Source: Sulfolobales archaeon
Lineage (GTDB): Archaea > Thermoproteota > Thermoprotei_A > Sulfolobales > NBVN01
DNA: 64,000 nucleotides
Assembly (NCBI GenBank): GCA_025058345.1
Contig: JANXEN010000005.1
Span: forward strand, 1 to 64,000
Direction: 5' to 3'
In this document: piece after piece, positions 17,414-25,049 of the stretch
Layout of the letters: each line of letters starts with the position of its first letter
Numbering within the stretch: the stretch's first letter is position 1
Notes under the pieces: model-generated
Database searches by the model: none
Told to the model about the DNA's origin: nothing
Seen by the model: only the letters and a program-made list of their open reading frames with translations
Translations under genes and position numbers: made by a program

Positions 17414-17800
17414 GGAGTCATCTCTATCAATGTAAATCCCTAAGGCATATGTTTGGTTCGAATCGTTTCTAACAGTTAGATGTGTTAAGATAAGATCTAC
17501 TGCGTCGTTAATGGTTATTAATTCACTTATGTTAACTTCGAAGCCATTAATGATTACTGAAACATCCCTTCCTCTCTCGTTAGTAATTAATGGAACTACG
17601 TAGATTTCAACACCGAAGTTCTTAAATATCTTAGTGGCAGCCAACCAAAACCTCCTTAGAATCTCATCACCTAACTCACTATTACGTCTCATAACAACAT
17701 AAACGTCTACTGCCATCATATACGCCCAATTAAATATCGTGTTAAATAGCTTTAGTAAAAAGTGTTTCCCCCAATTAACCTCAACAGCTACTCCATCCAA
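17390..17800 (-). CDS. Hypothetical protein, 136 aa
   Basis: 136 aa alpha/beta protein. An N-terminal strand and helix (VEVNWGKHFLLKLFNTIF) lead into strand VDVYVVMRRN, helix GDEILRRFWLAATKIFKN, strand VEIYVVPLITNE, and VSVIINGFEVNISELITIND, whose spacing recalls a thioredoxin-like or ferredoxin-like fold without cysteines in the usual place. No signal peptide. It converges on the 320-aa gene with a 24-nt antisense overlap of coding ends. Family not recognised; real because the amino-acid pattern and strand periodicity are clearly protein-like. Confidence 0.5.
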   Translation of the reverse strand: MDGVAVEVNWGKHFLLKLFNTIFNWAYMMAVDVYVVMRRNSELGDEILRRFWLAATKIFKNFGVEIYVVPLITNERGRDVSVIINGFEVNISELITINDAVDLILTHLTVRNDSNQTYALGIYIDRDDSLQDACMV

Positions 17801-17871
17801 AATAAATAGTACCTTAAATCAAGAAGTTATAGTTATTAATTCAAATACATTTACTGTTCGGGAGTAAGAGA

Positions 17872-18132
17872 ATGTGGTTTTCACACCTATCAACCCCACT
17901 AGGTCCTCGGGTAAGGACGAACTACAACTTCATACTGGATGTAATTAATCCTCTTAAAGATGAGTCTTTAAGTAATCTCTCAAAAACATTTTCAGTAAAA
18001 TACCTAGGTTTAGGCATTGATGATGTCGTAAAGTTATCCTACACAGATCCAGACATAGTTGATGTGTTGATGACTTCTAATGAGGGTAGTTACGTTGCTG
18101 TACTCGCCTCTTACTACGATGTTGGACGTTAA
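17872..18132 (+). CDS. Hypothetical protein, 86 aa
   Basis: 86 aa with a plausible ribosome site (GGGAG about 10 nt before the ATG). A central FILDVINPLKDESLSNLSKT segment is followed by KYLGLGIDDVVKLSYTDPDI and a hydrophobic strand YVAVLASYYD. No known motif. It sits between a divergent hypothetical gene and the Hsp20 gene on the same strand, 46 nt upstream of the latter's upstream region, so it could share regulation with hsp20, but an independent TATA-like stretch lies between them. Family not recognised. Confidence 0.45.
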   Translation: MWFSHLSTPLGPRVRTNYNFILDVINPLKDESLSNLSKTFSVKYLGLGIDDVVKLSYTDPDIVDVLMTSNEGSYVAVLASYYDVGR

Positions 18133-18190
18133 ACCTAAACTATGATTAAAATTTAAAATTCACCAGCTCATAAAGTAATTGGTGATACGC

Positions 18191-18706
18191 TTGAGTGATA
18201 GAAGACGGCGGAGAAGTTTTTTCGATATATTTGACGAATTTATGAGGGAATTCGAGAGGGAGTTTGAGGATATGTTTAGAGCTTTTGATATAGGTGAGAG
18301 TGGTGAACGCCCGTTTAAACCTTACGTATATGGTTTTAGAATAACTGTAGGTCCTGACGGTAAACCTAAAGTAGAGGAGTTCGGTAATGTTAAGAGGATA
18401 GGGAGTAAACCTAAAATAGCTGAAGAGATAGAGCCGTTGGTAGATGTTATTGAGGAGGAGGATATCATTAAGGTAGTTGCTGAAATGCCAGGGGTTGAGA
18501 AAGAGAAAGTGAAAGTTAAAGCTACGGAAGATACCTTAACAATCCAAGGCACAAATACAAATAGGAAATACTATAAAGAGCTTAAACTACCAGCTAACGT
18601 TAAACCTGAAACCGCTAAGGCAACATATAGAAATGGAGTCCTTGAAGTTACTTTAGAGAAGGCTGAAAAGAGAAGTAAGAGTGGTGTTGAGGTAAAGATC
18701 GAATAA
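18191..18706 (+). CDS. hsp20: Small heat shock protein (Hsp20/alpha-crystallin)
   Basis: 171 aa from a TTG at 18191, preceded by GGTGAT with 4-5 nt spacing; an earlier in-frame TTG at 18179 lies before that site and is less likely. The N-terminus is a basic run then amphipathic helices rich in Phe/Glu (FFDIFDEFMREFEREFEDMF). The alpha-crystallin domain covers about residues 85-170, with PLVDVIEEEDIIKVVAEMPG, the A-x-x-x-n-G-V-L motif as ATYRNGVLEVTLEK, and a short tail VEVKIE. It forms ATP-independent chaperone oligomers holding unfolded proteins. Length and motifs are normal for archaeal Hsp20. Confidence 0.93.
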   Translation: MSDRRRRRSFFDIFDEFMREFEREFEDMFRAFDIGESGERPFKPYVYGFRITVGPDGKPKVEEFGNVKRIGSKPKIAEEIEPLVDVIEEEDIIKVVAEMPGVEKEKVKVKATEDTLTIQGTNTNRKYYKELKLPANVKPETAKATYRNGVLEVTLEKAEKRSKSGVEVKIE

Positions 18707-18729
18707 ACTGATCTACAGTCTCAGCAACG

Positions 18730-19263
18730 TTACTCAATTTCCTCATACTTAGCTATCACTATATTTTCTCCGATTACTGTACTCCTACCTGAAGGGTCTT
18801 TAATAATTAAGGTAAACTTAACTAAGCCATTCATAGCGTCCTTAATTAAATTACACTTATCGATACATTCCTTTCTTTCTTCACAACCTGTCGGTACTAT
18901 ATCTAAGACCCTCTCTAATAAACCCTCAACAGTTGTTATGTATCCGTAGGATGCGGGCCCTGGATATACTTCAACACCTAATTCAGGTATCACTATTTCT
19001 GCCGTGGATGATTTAACTATTAATGCATTTAAATCTTCAGGCGACTTAATAAATACCTTTATAGTTTTAAATCTCCCTGAATCTAATGCTGAAACATCTG
19101 ACTTTCTGTAGTTGCATTTGGAACACGTCCCACTTTCTATGAGCACATTACCTACTAAAGGCGCCTCATACAGATATAATGATATCTTGAAGGAGTGGTT
19201 TCCACAATTTACACATCTAACCACTTCCTCACCGATGTGTCTTAGCGAGCTATTCATAGACAC
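18730..19263 (-). CDS. ZPR1-type zinc-finger protein
   Basis: 177 aa. A four-cysteine zinc finger opens the protein (VRCVNCGNHSFKI ... ESGTCSKCNYRKSDV, CxxC-x~26-CxxC). It is followed by the ZPR1 beta-helical domain with IKSPEDLNALIVKSSTAEIVIPELG and GYITTVEGLLERVLD. Archaeal ZPR1 homologues carry one ZnF-plus-A/B module where eukaryotes carry two; in eukaryotes ZPR1 is a chaperone of translation factor eEF1A. This matches the archaeal single-module length (about 160-190). It stands alone, converging on hsp20. Confidence 0.88.
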   Translation of the reverse strand: MSMNSSLRHIGEEVVRCVNCGNHSFKISLYLYEAPLVGNVLIESGTCSKCNYRKSDVSALDSGRFKTIKVFIKSPEDLNALIVKSSTAEIVIPELGVEVYPGPASYGYITTVEGLLERVLDIVPTGCEERKECIDKCNLIKDAMNGLVKFTLIIKDPSGRSTVIGENIVIAKYEEIE

Positions 19264-19320
19264 TACATACCAGTTAATTTATTAGGTAAGCGCTTAATAG
19301 AGTTAAGGTGTAATTCGGAG

Positions 19321-19971
19321 ATGCTGGAGTGGTTAGAAAGGTTGCTTTACATCTTCGACGGTCCCTTAGGTTTTCTAAGCATATTCATCATAAGTTTAAT
19401 AGCTAATTCCATCCCGTTCGTAGCGATCCCTTACTTAGCTATAATACTTGCATACTCTCTACTCCTTCAGAACTTAACTACTAAGCTACTAGTCGCTTTC
19501 TCATCAGCCTTAGGCGCTACTGCCGGAAAAATCATCATCTACAATATAGGAAGCCTTGTTAGGGTAGGACTTTCAGAAAAAACCCTTAAGAACCTTGAGC
19601 TATTTAACAAAATAGCAAGCAAGAGTTTATTTTTAGCTATTTTCCTATTCGCTTCTTTACCGTTACCTGACGACATCCTCTACATACCTGTAGGTATTGC
19701 TAAATATAGTATGGTGAAGTACTCGGTAGCAGTACTCTTGGGTAAAACCGTATTGACTTCTGTAATAGTCTTCTATTCACATATAATTAAGGAGCAAGTC
19801 GTAGAATTTACTTACTTACTTCCTGCCTACTTAGTACTAACCATATTCGTATCATACATAATTATTAAGGTAGACTGGGCTGTAGTACTAGATTCCTTAA
19901 CATCTAAGGGGGTCCTGACAGCTATTAGTGAGCTTATTAAGCAGATAGCCACGATATTTAAATTTAAGTAA
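19321..19971 (+). CDS. Membrane protein, possible DedA/VTT-like
   Basis: 216 aa with about five to six hydrophobic spans: LGFLSIFIISLIANSIPFVAI, LAIILAYSLLLQNL, LVAFSSALGATAGKIIIYNIG, SLFLAIFLFASLPLPDDILY, VAVLLGKTVLTSVIVFY and LLPAYLVLTIFVSYIIIK. The LFASLPLPDDILYIPVGIAKYS stretch, with acidic residues and a re-entrant-like Pro/Gly, resembles the VTT (SNARE-associated/DedA) domain, which moves lipids or solutes. ATG start directly after a weak box. The gene is divergent from zpr1. The family assignment is moderate. Confidence 0.65.
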   Translation: MLEWLERLLYIFDGPLGFLSIFIISLIANSIPFVAIPYLAIILAYSLLLQNLTTKLLVAFSSALGATAGKIIIYNIGSLVRVGLSEKTLKNLELFNKIASKSLFLAIFLFASLPLPDDILYIPVGIAKYSMVKYSVAVLLGKTVLTSVIVFYSHIIKEQVVEFTYLLPAYLVLTIFVSYIIIKVDWAVVLDSLTSKGVLTAISELIKQIATIFKFK

Positions 19972-20017
19972 ATTGTGACTTACTATTTGAGTATTTACTC
20001 ACTACCCAGTCAATGTA

Positions 20018-20419
20018 CTACTTCATTAGAGGTCTGAATTTAACTCCATAGTATATTAATCCACCTGGATCATCCGTTCTTATCTTTCTTAGGACAGCCT
20101 CAACCCTCAAACCCTCACGTAACTCCGATAAATCTAAATCAACTAACTCACCTATAAGTATGGGTCCATCATCTAACTTTATCAAAGCTACAATCTTCGG
20201 TATATGTTCCTCACTACCCTCCACTCTAAAGTAGCTGATGGTGTAAGCAATTACCTCACCTATACCAGCTGATGTTATAGCCCTAACATTACGGGACTTG
20301 CAGTAAGGACATATATGCTTTCTGGGGTACGTTTTCTTACCACAATCTAAGCACTCCGCAATTATGACAGAATAGTAGTCAAACCTCCTCCTCCAATATT
20401 TAGGTATTGATAGCTTCAT
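20018..20419 (-). CDS. DUF35 OB-fold protein of the acetoacetyl-CoA/HMG-CoA complex
   Basis: 133 aa from ATG 20419, which overlaps the thiolase TAA by one base and has GAGGTG 5 nt upstream. The N-terminal helix KYWRRRFDYYSVIIAECLDC leads into a rubredoxin-like zinc ribbon (CLDCGKKTYPRKHICPYC) and an OB fold (GIGEVIAYTISYFRV; GPILIGELVDLDLSELREGL). In archaea this DUF35 protein bridges acetoacetyl-CoA thiolase and HMG-CoA synthase, passing the intermediate between active sites in one complex. Gene order here (HMGCS, thiolase, DUF35) matches that conserved operon. Confidence 0.9.
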   Translation of the reverse strand: MKLSIPKYWRRRFDYYSVIIAECLDCGKKTYPRKHICPYCKSRNVRAITSAGIGEVIAYTISYFRVEGSEEHIPKIVALIKLDDGPILIGELVDLDLSELREGLRVEAVLRKIRTDDPGGLIYYGVKFRPLMK

Positions 20420-21555
20420 TACGAACACCTCTTAAGAACGACCACTGATGAATTGTTATCGATAGCTGACATACTATGAATCAACCCCCAAGTAGCATCC
20501 CTCCTTAAATCACCTAACCCATCAGTTAAGATTTTAAAGACCTCTGAAACTTGATAAACCCCAGTAGCACCTATCGGATGTCCTCTCGCTTTTAACCCAC
20601 CACTCAAGTTAACCATGTTTAGATCTTTAATAGCTTCTGGGGCTTTACCCCTCTCCACCAACCCGAGTGACTCAATAGCTAGGTAGCCAAAAATGCTGTA
20701 GGAGTCGTGAACCTCAATCACCGCATCATCGAGTTTTAAACCACATTCACTTAACGCCCTGTAAAACAGTGATTTACTAGCAGGTAATTCTAGTAAATCA
20801 TCCCTTAAGTTCAATGGAAGGGAGGTAGCCTGATATCCAGCAATTATTTCAATAGGGTCGTCAGACTGAATTAAGTCTTCCTTAGATGTGAGGAGTAATG
20901 CTGAAGCACCATCACCTACTGGGAAAGCGTCAAGCAATCTTAATGGCTCAGATATTATTTGGCTATTTACGACTTGCTCCGCACTAACTGAGAACCTTAG
21001 CTGTGCATACGGATTCTTAATAGCGTTTTCATGCATTTTTATCGACCAGGTACTTAGGTCTTCCCTTCTGTGGTTATACTTCTTCATATACAGTTTCATA
21101 AGGAGGGCTGCCTCATTTACTAGAGCAAAATCATATATGGATTCAACCTCGTAGTCGAGGAATTTAGTTATATGCTTATTAATAACGGTGGTTGGGAATT
21201 CACTCCCTTTCTCAACCCCAAGAACAAGAACTGAAGACGCTAGACCTGACTTTATTAAGGCATAAGCGTGTATCACAGCAGATAAGCCGCTTGACTCACC
21301 GGTCTCAACCCTTAATGAAGGCTTGGGAACCAAACCTAGCTCCTGGTTCAGAACTGTTGAAATGTCTAATTGATCTAGTATTGAGTCACTAAATACGTTA
21401 GATACGACAACGTAATCCACTGAATCGAGACCACCATCAACACATCTAAATATTTCAGTAACTACGTCTAGAGCTAATTCTTTGTAAGATTTAGTGAAGT
21501 ACCTACTTACCTTCAGCATAGAGGACGATGATATATAAACCCTATTAGAAACCAT
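20419..21555 (-). CDS. Acetyl-CoA C-acetyltransferase (thiolase), archaeal mevalonate type
   Basis: 378 aa thiolase fold. The first part has VETGESSGLSAVIHAYALIKSG; the C-terminal active-site loop is LSGGLKARGHPIGATGVYQV at about 325-344 with the catalytic His of GHPxGATG. The usual nucleophilic Cys position in the first half aligns with the Glu-Ser-Ser region, typical of archaeal thiolases of this subgroup where the loop differs from bacterial ones; identity of the nucleophile needs alignment. It condenses two acetyl-CoA to acetoacetyl-CoA, feeding the upstream HMG-CoA synthase. Only 2 nt separate it from the HMGCS stop. Confidence 0.88.
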   Translation of the reverse strand: MVSNRVYISSSSMLKVSRYFTKSYKELALDVVTEIFRCVDGGLDSVDYVVVSNVFSDSILDQLDISTVLNQELGLVPKPSLRVETGESSGLSAVIHAYALIKSGLASSVLVLGVEKGSEFPTTVINKHITKFLDYEVESIYDFALVNEAALLMKLYMKKYNHRREDLSTWSIKMHENAIKNPYAQLRFSVSAEQVVNSQIISEPLRLLDAFPVGDGASALLLTSKEDLIQSDDPIEIIAGYQATSLPLNLRDDLLELPASKSLFYRALSECGLKLDDAVIEVHDSYSIFGYLAIESLGLVERGKAPEAIKDLNMVNLSGGLKARGHPIGATGVYQVSEVFKILTDGLGDLRRDATWGLIHSMSAIDNNSSVVVLKRCS

Positions 21556-21557
21556 GG

Positions 21558-22616
21558 TTACATCCTCTCTAACAACTTCCTATATTTAGAATAAACGTCA
21601 TATCCTACATATACCTTATTGCTTAACATATCTGCTACTTTTAAAGCCCTATCAATCTTCGAAGGTAAAGCATCAGTAGTTACGATGCTGAAGGCGTCGC
21701 TACCAGCACCACTTCCAAACGTTGCCAGTAGTATTCTCTTACCAGGCTTAACCTCCTCAAGAACTTTAGCAAGTCCGAGTAATGCTGAAGCGTTATATGT
21801 GTTGCCGATCCAAGGATTCAGTAAACCTGGAAGTACCTTATCCTTAGGAAACCCTAACTCTAAACCTACCCTTAAAGGAAACCTGCCGTTAGGCTGGTGG
21901 AAAACCGCATAATCAAAGTCCTCGGGCCTCAACCCTAATTCATTCATTAAACCCTTCACAGAGCTCATTATGTGGGTGAAGTATGCGGGTTCATCAGTGA
22001 ACACCTCACCATGCATTGGATATGGGGAACCATCCCTCCTCCAGAAATCCGGAGTATCACTTGTGAAGGTGTATGACCCCTCAAAATAAGCAACGCTCTC
22101 CGACTTAGGACCTACCACATATGCAGCAGCTCCTGAAGCTGCTGTAAGCTCTAAAACATCTCCTGGATTTGCTTGAGCGGTATCTGAACCAACCACTAAA
22201 GAATACCTAACCATACCACTAGCTACTAAACCTATAGAGATCCTCAAACCTTCACCAGCTGCTCTGCAGGCGAACTCCATATCCGAAGCCAACTTCTTAT
22301 TCGGCAACCCTAACGCATCACCAATTATGGTTGCAGAAGGTTTAACAGCATAGGGCTTCGACTCAGTTCCAACAAAAACGGCACCCAACTCACTAATGTC
22401 GATCGCTGATCTCCTTAGAGCTGACCGCGCTGCATACCAACCCATAGTTATGGAATCTTCATCAATACTCGCTACAGCCTTCTCCTCAATATTTAAAGAC
22501 CTAACTAACGACTGATCAAAGCCCCATAACCTAGCTATCTCAATTGATTTGATTCTGTACCTAGGGATGTAAGCACCCCAGCCAACGATACCTACGGGTA
22601 ACTCCCCACCAACCAC
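21558..22616 (-). CDS. Hydroxymethylglutaryl-CoA synthase
   Basis: 352 aa, matching archaeal HMGCS length. Opening GIVGWGAYIPRYRIK is family-typical; the nucleophile Cys is in MEFACRAAGEGLRISIGLVA at about residues 107-126; later motifs are DYAVFHQPNGRFPLRVGLEL (catalytic His) and WIGNTYNASALLGLAKVLEE, then LLATFGSGAGSDAFSI. It forms HMG-CoA for the mevalonate route to archaeal ether lipids. GTG start; a TATA (ttataaaat, about 22645-22653, minus strand) suggests a leaderless transcript. First gene of the HMGCS-thiolase-DUF35 operon. Confidence 0.95.
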   Translation of the reverse strand: MVGGELPVGIVGWGAYIPRYRIKSIEIARLWGFDQSLVRSLNIEEKAVASIDEDSITMGWYAARSALRRSAIDISELGAVFVGTESKPYAVKPSATIIGDALGLPNKKLASDMEFACRAAGEGLRISIGLVASGMVRYSLVVGSDTAQANPGDVLELTAASGAAAYVVGPKSESVAYFEGSYTFTSDTPDFWRRDGSPYPMHGEVFTDEPAYFTHIMSSVKGLMNELGLRPEDFDYAVFHQPNGRFPLRVGLELGFPKDKVLPGLLNPWIGNTYNASALLGLAKVLEEVKPGKRILLATFGSGAGSDAFSIVTTDALPSKIDRALKVADMLSNKVYVGYDVYSKYRKLLERM

Positions 22617-22732
22617 TACGACACCATTAAACTAGGGGATTTTAATATTTTATAACTAACTTCTAGACACATCGCTGATGTATGACTTACGGTATTGGGG
22701 ATAAGTTTTATACCTCATCTACGTAATTATTT

Positions 22733-22795
22733 AGTAGATGATGAGGTGGGCAGCCTTAGAAATTCGATGAAGACCACAACTCACTCTGATTAAAG
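22733..22795 (+). ncRNA. Candidate C/D-box guide sRNA
   Basis: Within the gap between HMG-CoA synthase and tbp: C box ATGATGA (22738-22744), 12-nt guide, D'-like TAGA (22757-22760), 4-nt spacer, C'-like CGATGAA (22765-22771), 14-nt guide and D box CTGA (22786-22789). The spacing is that of archaeal C/D RNAs. A TATA-like ttttatacc (22706-22714) lies about 26 bp before the C box, so the RNA appears to have its own promoter, on the opposite strand from both neighbours. D' is degenerate. Guide targets were not identified. Boundaries are approximate. Confidence 0.6.
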
Positions 22796-22814
22796 ACTTA
22801 ATCATTCCCAAAAA

Positions 22815-23375
22815 TTAGGTTATTTCCCTCACACAGGAAATTTCCTTCAAATTACTATATATGTTGTTTACAGCTCTATAAACTTCTTCCTCACTCTTAG
22901 CTCCAGTTATCACCATCTTCCCACTACTGAATATTAGGAGAACAACCCTAGGATCATCCATCCTATGTATAAGACCCGGGAATTGCTCGGGTTCATACAT
23001 AGTGTTTTTTAAGAGGTATGCCGCCTTTTCTAAATTAACTTCTGCGTTGAGGTTAGCTGAAGCAACTATGTTTTGAATCTGAATTTTTGGTTTACCAATT
23101 ATTATAATTCCGTACTTAGTTAGAGTCTTAATTATCTTCTTAAATCCCCTAATCAGTTCCTGAGTGCTTTTTGCTCCAGTAACTACCATCTTACCGGAAT
23201 TGAATATAAGCGCCGTTAGCCTAGGTCCCTCCAACCTCATGATGAGGCCTGGAAATTCATCAGGCTCGTACTCTATGTTTGGTACATTCCTACCAATTAA
23301 ATTTAGATCTAATTCCTGCTCGAGACTTACGGTAGCAACTATATTCTCTATCCTGATTAAAGGGTTTAATCCCAC
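22815..23375 (-). CDS. tbp: TATA-box-binding protein
   Basis: 186 aa made of two direct repeats of about 90 residues, each with IxNIVAxx, YEPxxFPGLIxRxxxPR and LIFxSGKMVxTGAKS, the saddle-forming TBP core. Both pairs of DNA-intercalating aromatic positions fall within these repeats. It nucleates RNA polymerase assembly with TFB. The protein ends without the acidic tail present on many euryarchaeal TBPs. GTG is the only fitting start (23375). The upstream 40 bp hold three overlapping TATA-like elements. The preceding gene on the same strand ends 47 nt upstream. Confidence 0.97.
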   Translation of the reverse strand: MGLNPLIRIENIVATVSLEQELDLNLIGRNVPNIEYEPDEFPGLIMRLEGPRLTALIFNSGKMVVTGAKSTQELIRGFKKIIKTLTKYGIIIIGKPKIQIQNIVASANLNAEVNLEKAAYLLKNTMYEPEQFPGLIHRMDDPRVVLLIFSSGKMVITGAKSEEEVYRAVNNIYSNLKEISCVREIT

Positions 23376-23382
23376 ATTAAGC

Positions 23383-23413
23383 CCTTTTAAAAGGTTTAAA
23401 AAGGGTTTTTAAA
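23383..23413 (-). promoter_or_regulatory. Tandem TATA-like elements upstream of tbp
   Basis: Read on the minus strand, three A/T boxes follow each other: GTTTAAAAAC, TTTTTAAACC and CTTTTAAAAG, the last lying within the perfect 12-bp palindrome CCTTTTAAAAGG (23383-23394). The middle one is placed for a leaderless start at the GTG. Extra TATA-like sites over and next to the start could let TBP modulate its own gene; that is inference. Confidence 0.5.
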
Positions 23414-23422
23414 CTATGCTTA

Positions 23423-24178
23423 TTATAACCAGAGCAAGTCGTATAAATCCTTTAGACTTGGTAGCTCTAAAACCCCTACCTCATCGTCTATTATTACTGG
23501 TCTTAAACCCTCTAAAACAGCTGCATCCCTTAAGATAGGTGATAAATAGGTACTTCTATCTAAAGTAACCTTACTACCTGTTTGGTAGGCTCCCACAGCA
23601 GGCAACGTAATTAGCTGAGAGCCATAAGTGGTTTCACCAATTAAAAAACACTGAAATCTGCCTATACTCCCTAAGGAATCCCGGATAGTGATTACCGGAT
23701 GCTCATGACCAATAATAATAAGCTTGTTACTTAAAGCGTCACTCAATTCGTAATGGCCATGCATGATTAAAAAACTATCGAAACTTAACTTATCTACAAA
23801 TTCGAAGCTATACTTGCGTGTAAGTATTGAAAGATAGTTATCGTGGTTACCCCTAATTACTACGAATTTACTAACCCTACTTACTGCATATTTAATTACT
23901 TCGTTGAGTTCTATCCTTTCAATCCTCCCTAACCCATCGAATTTATGTTTGAAATCGCCAACTATAATTAAAGAATCAACGTCAATGGTGTTGAAAACCT
24001 CCTCAAGAATGTTCATTAATTTCTTCTTCTGAAAACGCGGTATGTAAATACCTTTCTCAGCCATTTCCTCCTCAAACCCTATATGCGTATCAGCCAGTAA
24101 TGCCATCCTATATTTCCTAATGTAAATTACCGGCAACTCATTAACTACCTCAACTCCACTAATTAACTCGAAACCCAC
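23423..24178 (-). CDS. Metallophosphoesterase, PdeM/SbcD-like
   Basis: 251 aa calcineurin-fold enzyme with all five motifs: ALLADTHIGFEEEM (DxH) at about 26-39, IIVGDFKHKF (GDxxH-type) near 70, VIRGNHDNYLS near 105, IMHGHYELSD near 138 and IIGHEHPVIT near 154. The FEEEMAEKGIYIPRFQKKK insertion and GHEHP ending are typical of the DNA ligase/Lhr-associated phosphoesterase family (PdeM-like), suspected of acting on nucleic-acid ends. GTG start. The tbp gene follows on the same strand after 47 nt. A divergent TATA region is shared with the candidate guide RNA at 24.24 kb. Confidence 0.85.
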   Translation of the reverse strand: MGFELISGVEVVNELPVIYIRKYRMALLADTHIGFEEEMAEKGIYIPRFQKKKLMNILEEVFNTIDVDSLIIVGDFKHKFDGLGRIERIELNEVIKYAVSRVSKFVVIRGNHDNYLSILTRKYSFEFVDKLSFDSFLIMHGHYELSDALSNKLIIIGHEHPVITIRDSLGSIGRFQCFLIGETTYGSQLITLPAVGAYQTGSKVTLDRSTYLSPILRDAAVLEGLRPVIIDDEVGVLELPSLKDLYDLLWL

Positions 24179-24235
24179 CTACTACCCAATATCTTAATAA
24201 CGCACAAAACTTATAACTTATAAACACTTACACAT

Positions 24236-24296
24236 CGAGATGATGAAGCTTACAAGGGATGATTCCATGATTTAAGAACCCGCGACTGAAAATCAT
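24236..24296 (+). ncRNA. Candidate C/D-box guide sRNA
   Basis: In the gap between the SDR gene and the phosphoesterase gene: C box ATGATGA (24241-24247), 12-nt guide, D'-like ATGA (24260-24263), 4-nt spacer, C'-like ATGATTT (24268-24274), 12-nt guide aagaacccgcga, D box CTGA (24287-24290). The 12/4/4/12 geometry is the standard archaeal arrangement and nearly identical to the candidate at 22.7 kb. A TATA-like cttataactt (24211-24220) is about 26 bp upstream of the C box. C' and D' are imperfect. The 3' guide would pair with a UCGCGGGUU-containing RNA; I could not assign the target. Confidence 0.6.
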
Positions 24297-24302
24297 TAAC
24301 TA

Positions 24303-25049
24303 TTAAAGCCCGCCTGAAATCTCCACTACTGTACCATTGATGTACGTCCCACTACATATCAAGTAAATTATTAGGTCAGCGATCTCCGTAGGTTCAGCCA
24401 CCCTATTAATAGGTACGGAATCCTCAACACATCTAAGTAGGTTTGGGGTTAACTTATTACTGCCTACCCAACCTGGAGCTATGCCGATGACCCTAACTTT
24501 AGGGGCTAACTCGTCCGCTAAGTATTTGATTATTTGTATTAAGCCAGCCTTAGACACTACATAAGGTAGAGATGGATTTAAGCACTTATATACCTTATGA
24601 CTCCTTAGGGGTGTTAGACATATTAAGTTTATTATGACCCCACCACTTCCTTCATACATCATAGCTCCGACTTCTTTACTGATCAGCATAGCTGATATTA
24701 AGTTGATGTTTAAGACCTTACCAATTATATCTAAGTTAATGGCTTGGAGAGGTGTCTCATCGTATACTCCAGCACTATTCACAAATATGTCTATGTTAGT
24801 ATATTTCGCTTTTATATAGCTTATAAGTTCTAAGAGCTCATCAAAGTTACTTAAATCACATCTAACTACATCCACATACGTTCTAGAATTGAGGTACTCA
24901 ACCAATTCCTTAATGGAGCTTTCAGACTTATTATAGTGAAGCACTAACTTAACACCTTCATTACCTAATTTAATAGCTAATTCCTTCCCTATTAACCCGC
25001 TGGCTCCTAAAATTAATGCGGTCTTACCTTTAAGACAGCTACTAAACAT
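24303..25049 (-). CDS. Short-chain dehydrogenase/reductase
   Basis: 248 aa classical SDR. Cofactor motif ALILGASGLIGKELA (TGxxxGxG variant, G-A-S-G-L-I-G) at about 11-25; NSAGVYDE (NNAG equivalent) near 88; the catalytic Tyr-Lys appear as SLPYVVSKAGLIQII (YxxxK) with an upstream Ser-poor LICLT strand where the usual Ser is replaced; C-terminal GIAPGWVGSNKL. ATG overlaps the stop of the upstream SIS-like gene by 8 nt, so the two are translationally coupled. Substrate unknown. The catalytic Ser position reads Thr/Cys here, worth an alignment. Confidence 0.88.
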   Translation of the reverse strand: MFSSCLKGKTALILGASGLIGKELAIKLGNEGVKLVLHYNKSESSIKELVEYLNSRTYVDVVRCDLSNFDELLELISYIKAKYTNIDIFVNSAGVYDETPLQAINLDIIGKVLNINLISAMLISKEVGAMMYEGSGGVIINLICLTPLRSHKVYKCLNPSLPYVVSKAGLIQIIKYLADELAPKVRVIGIAPGWVGSNKLTPNLLRCVEDSVPINRVAEPTEIADLIIYLICSGTYINGTVVEISGGL

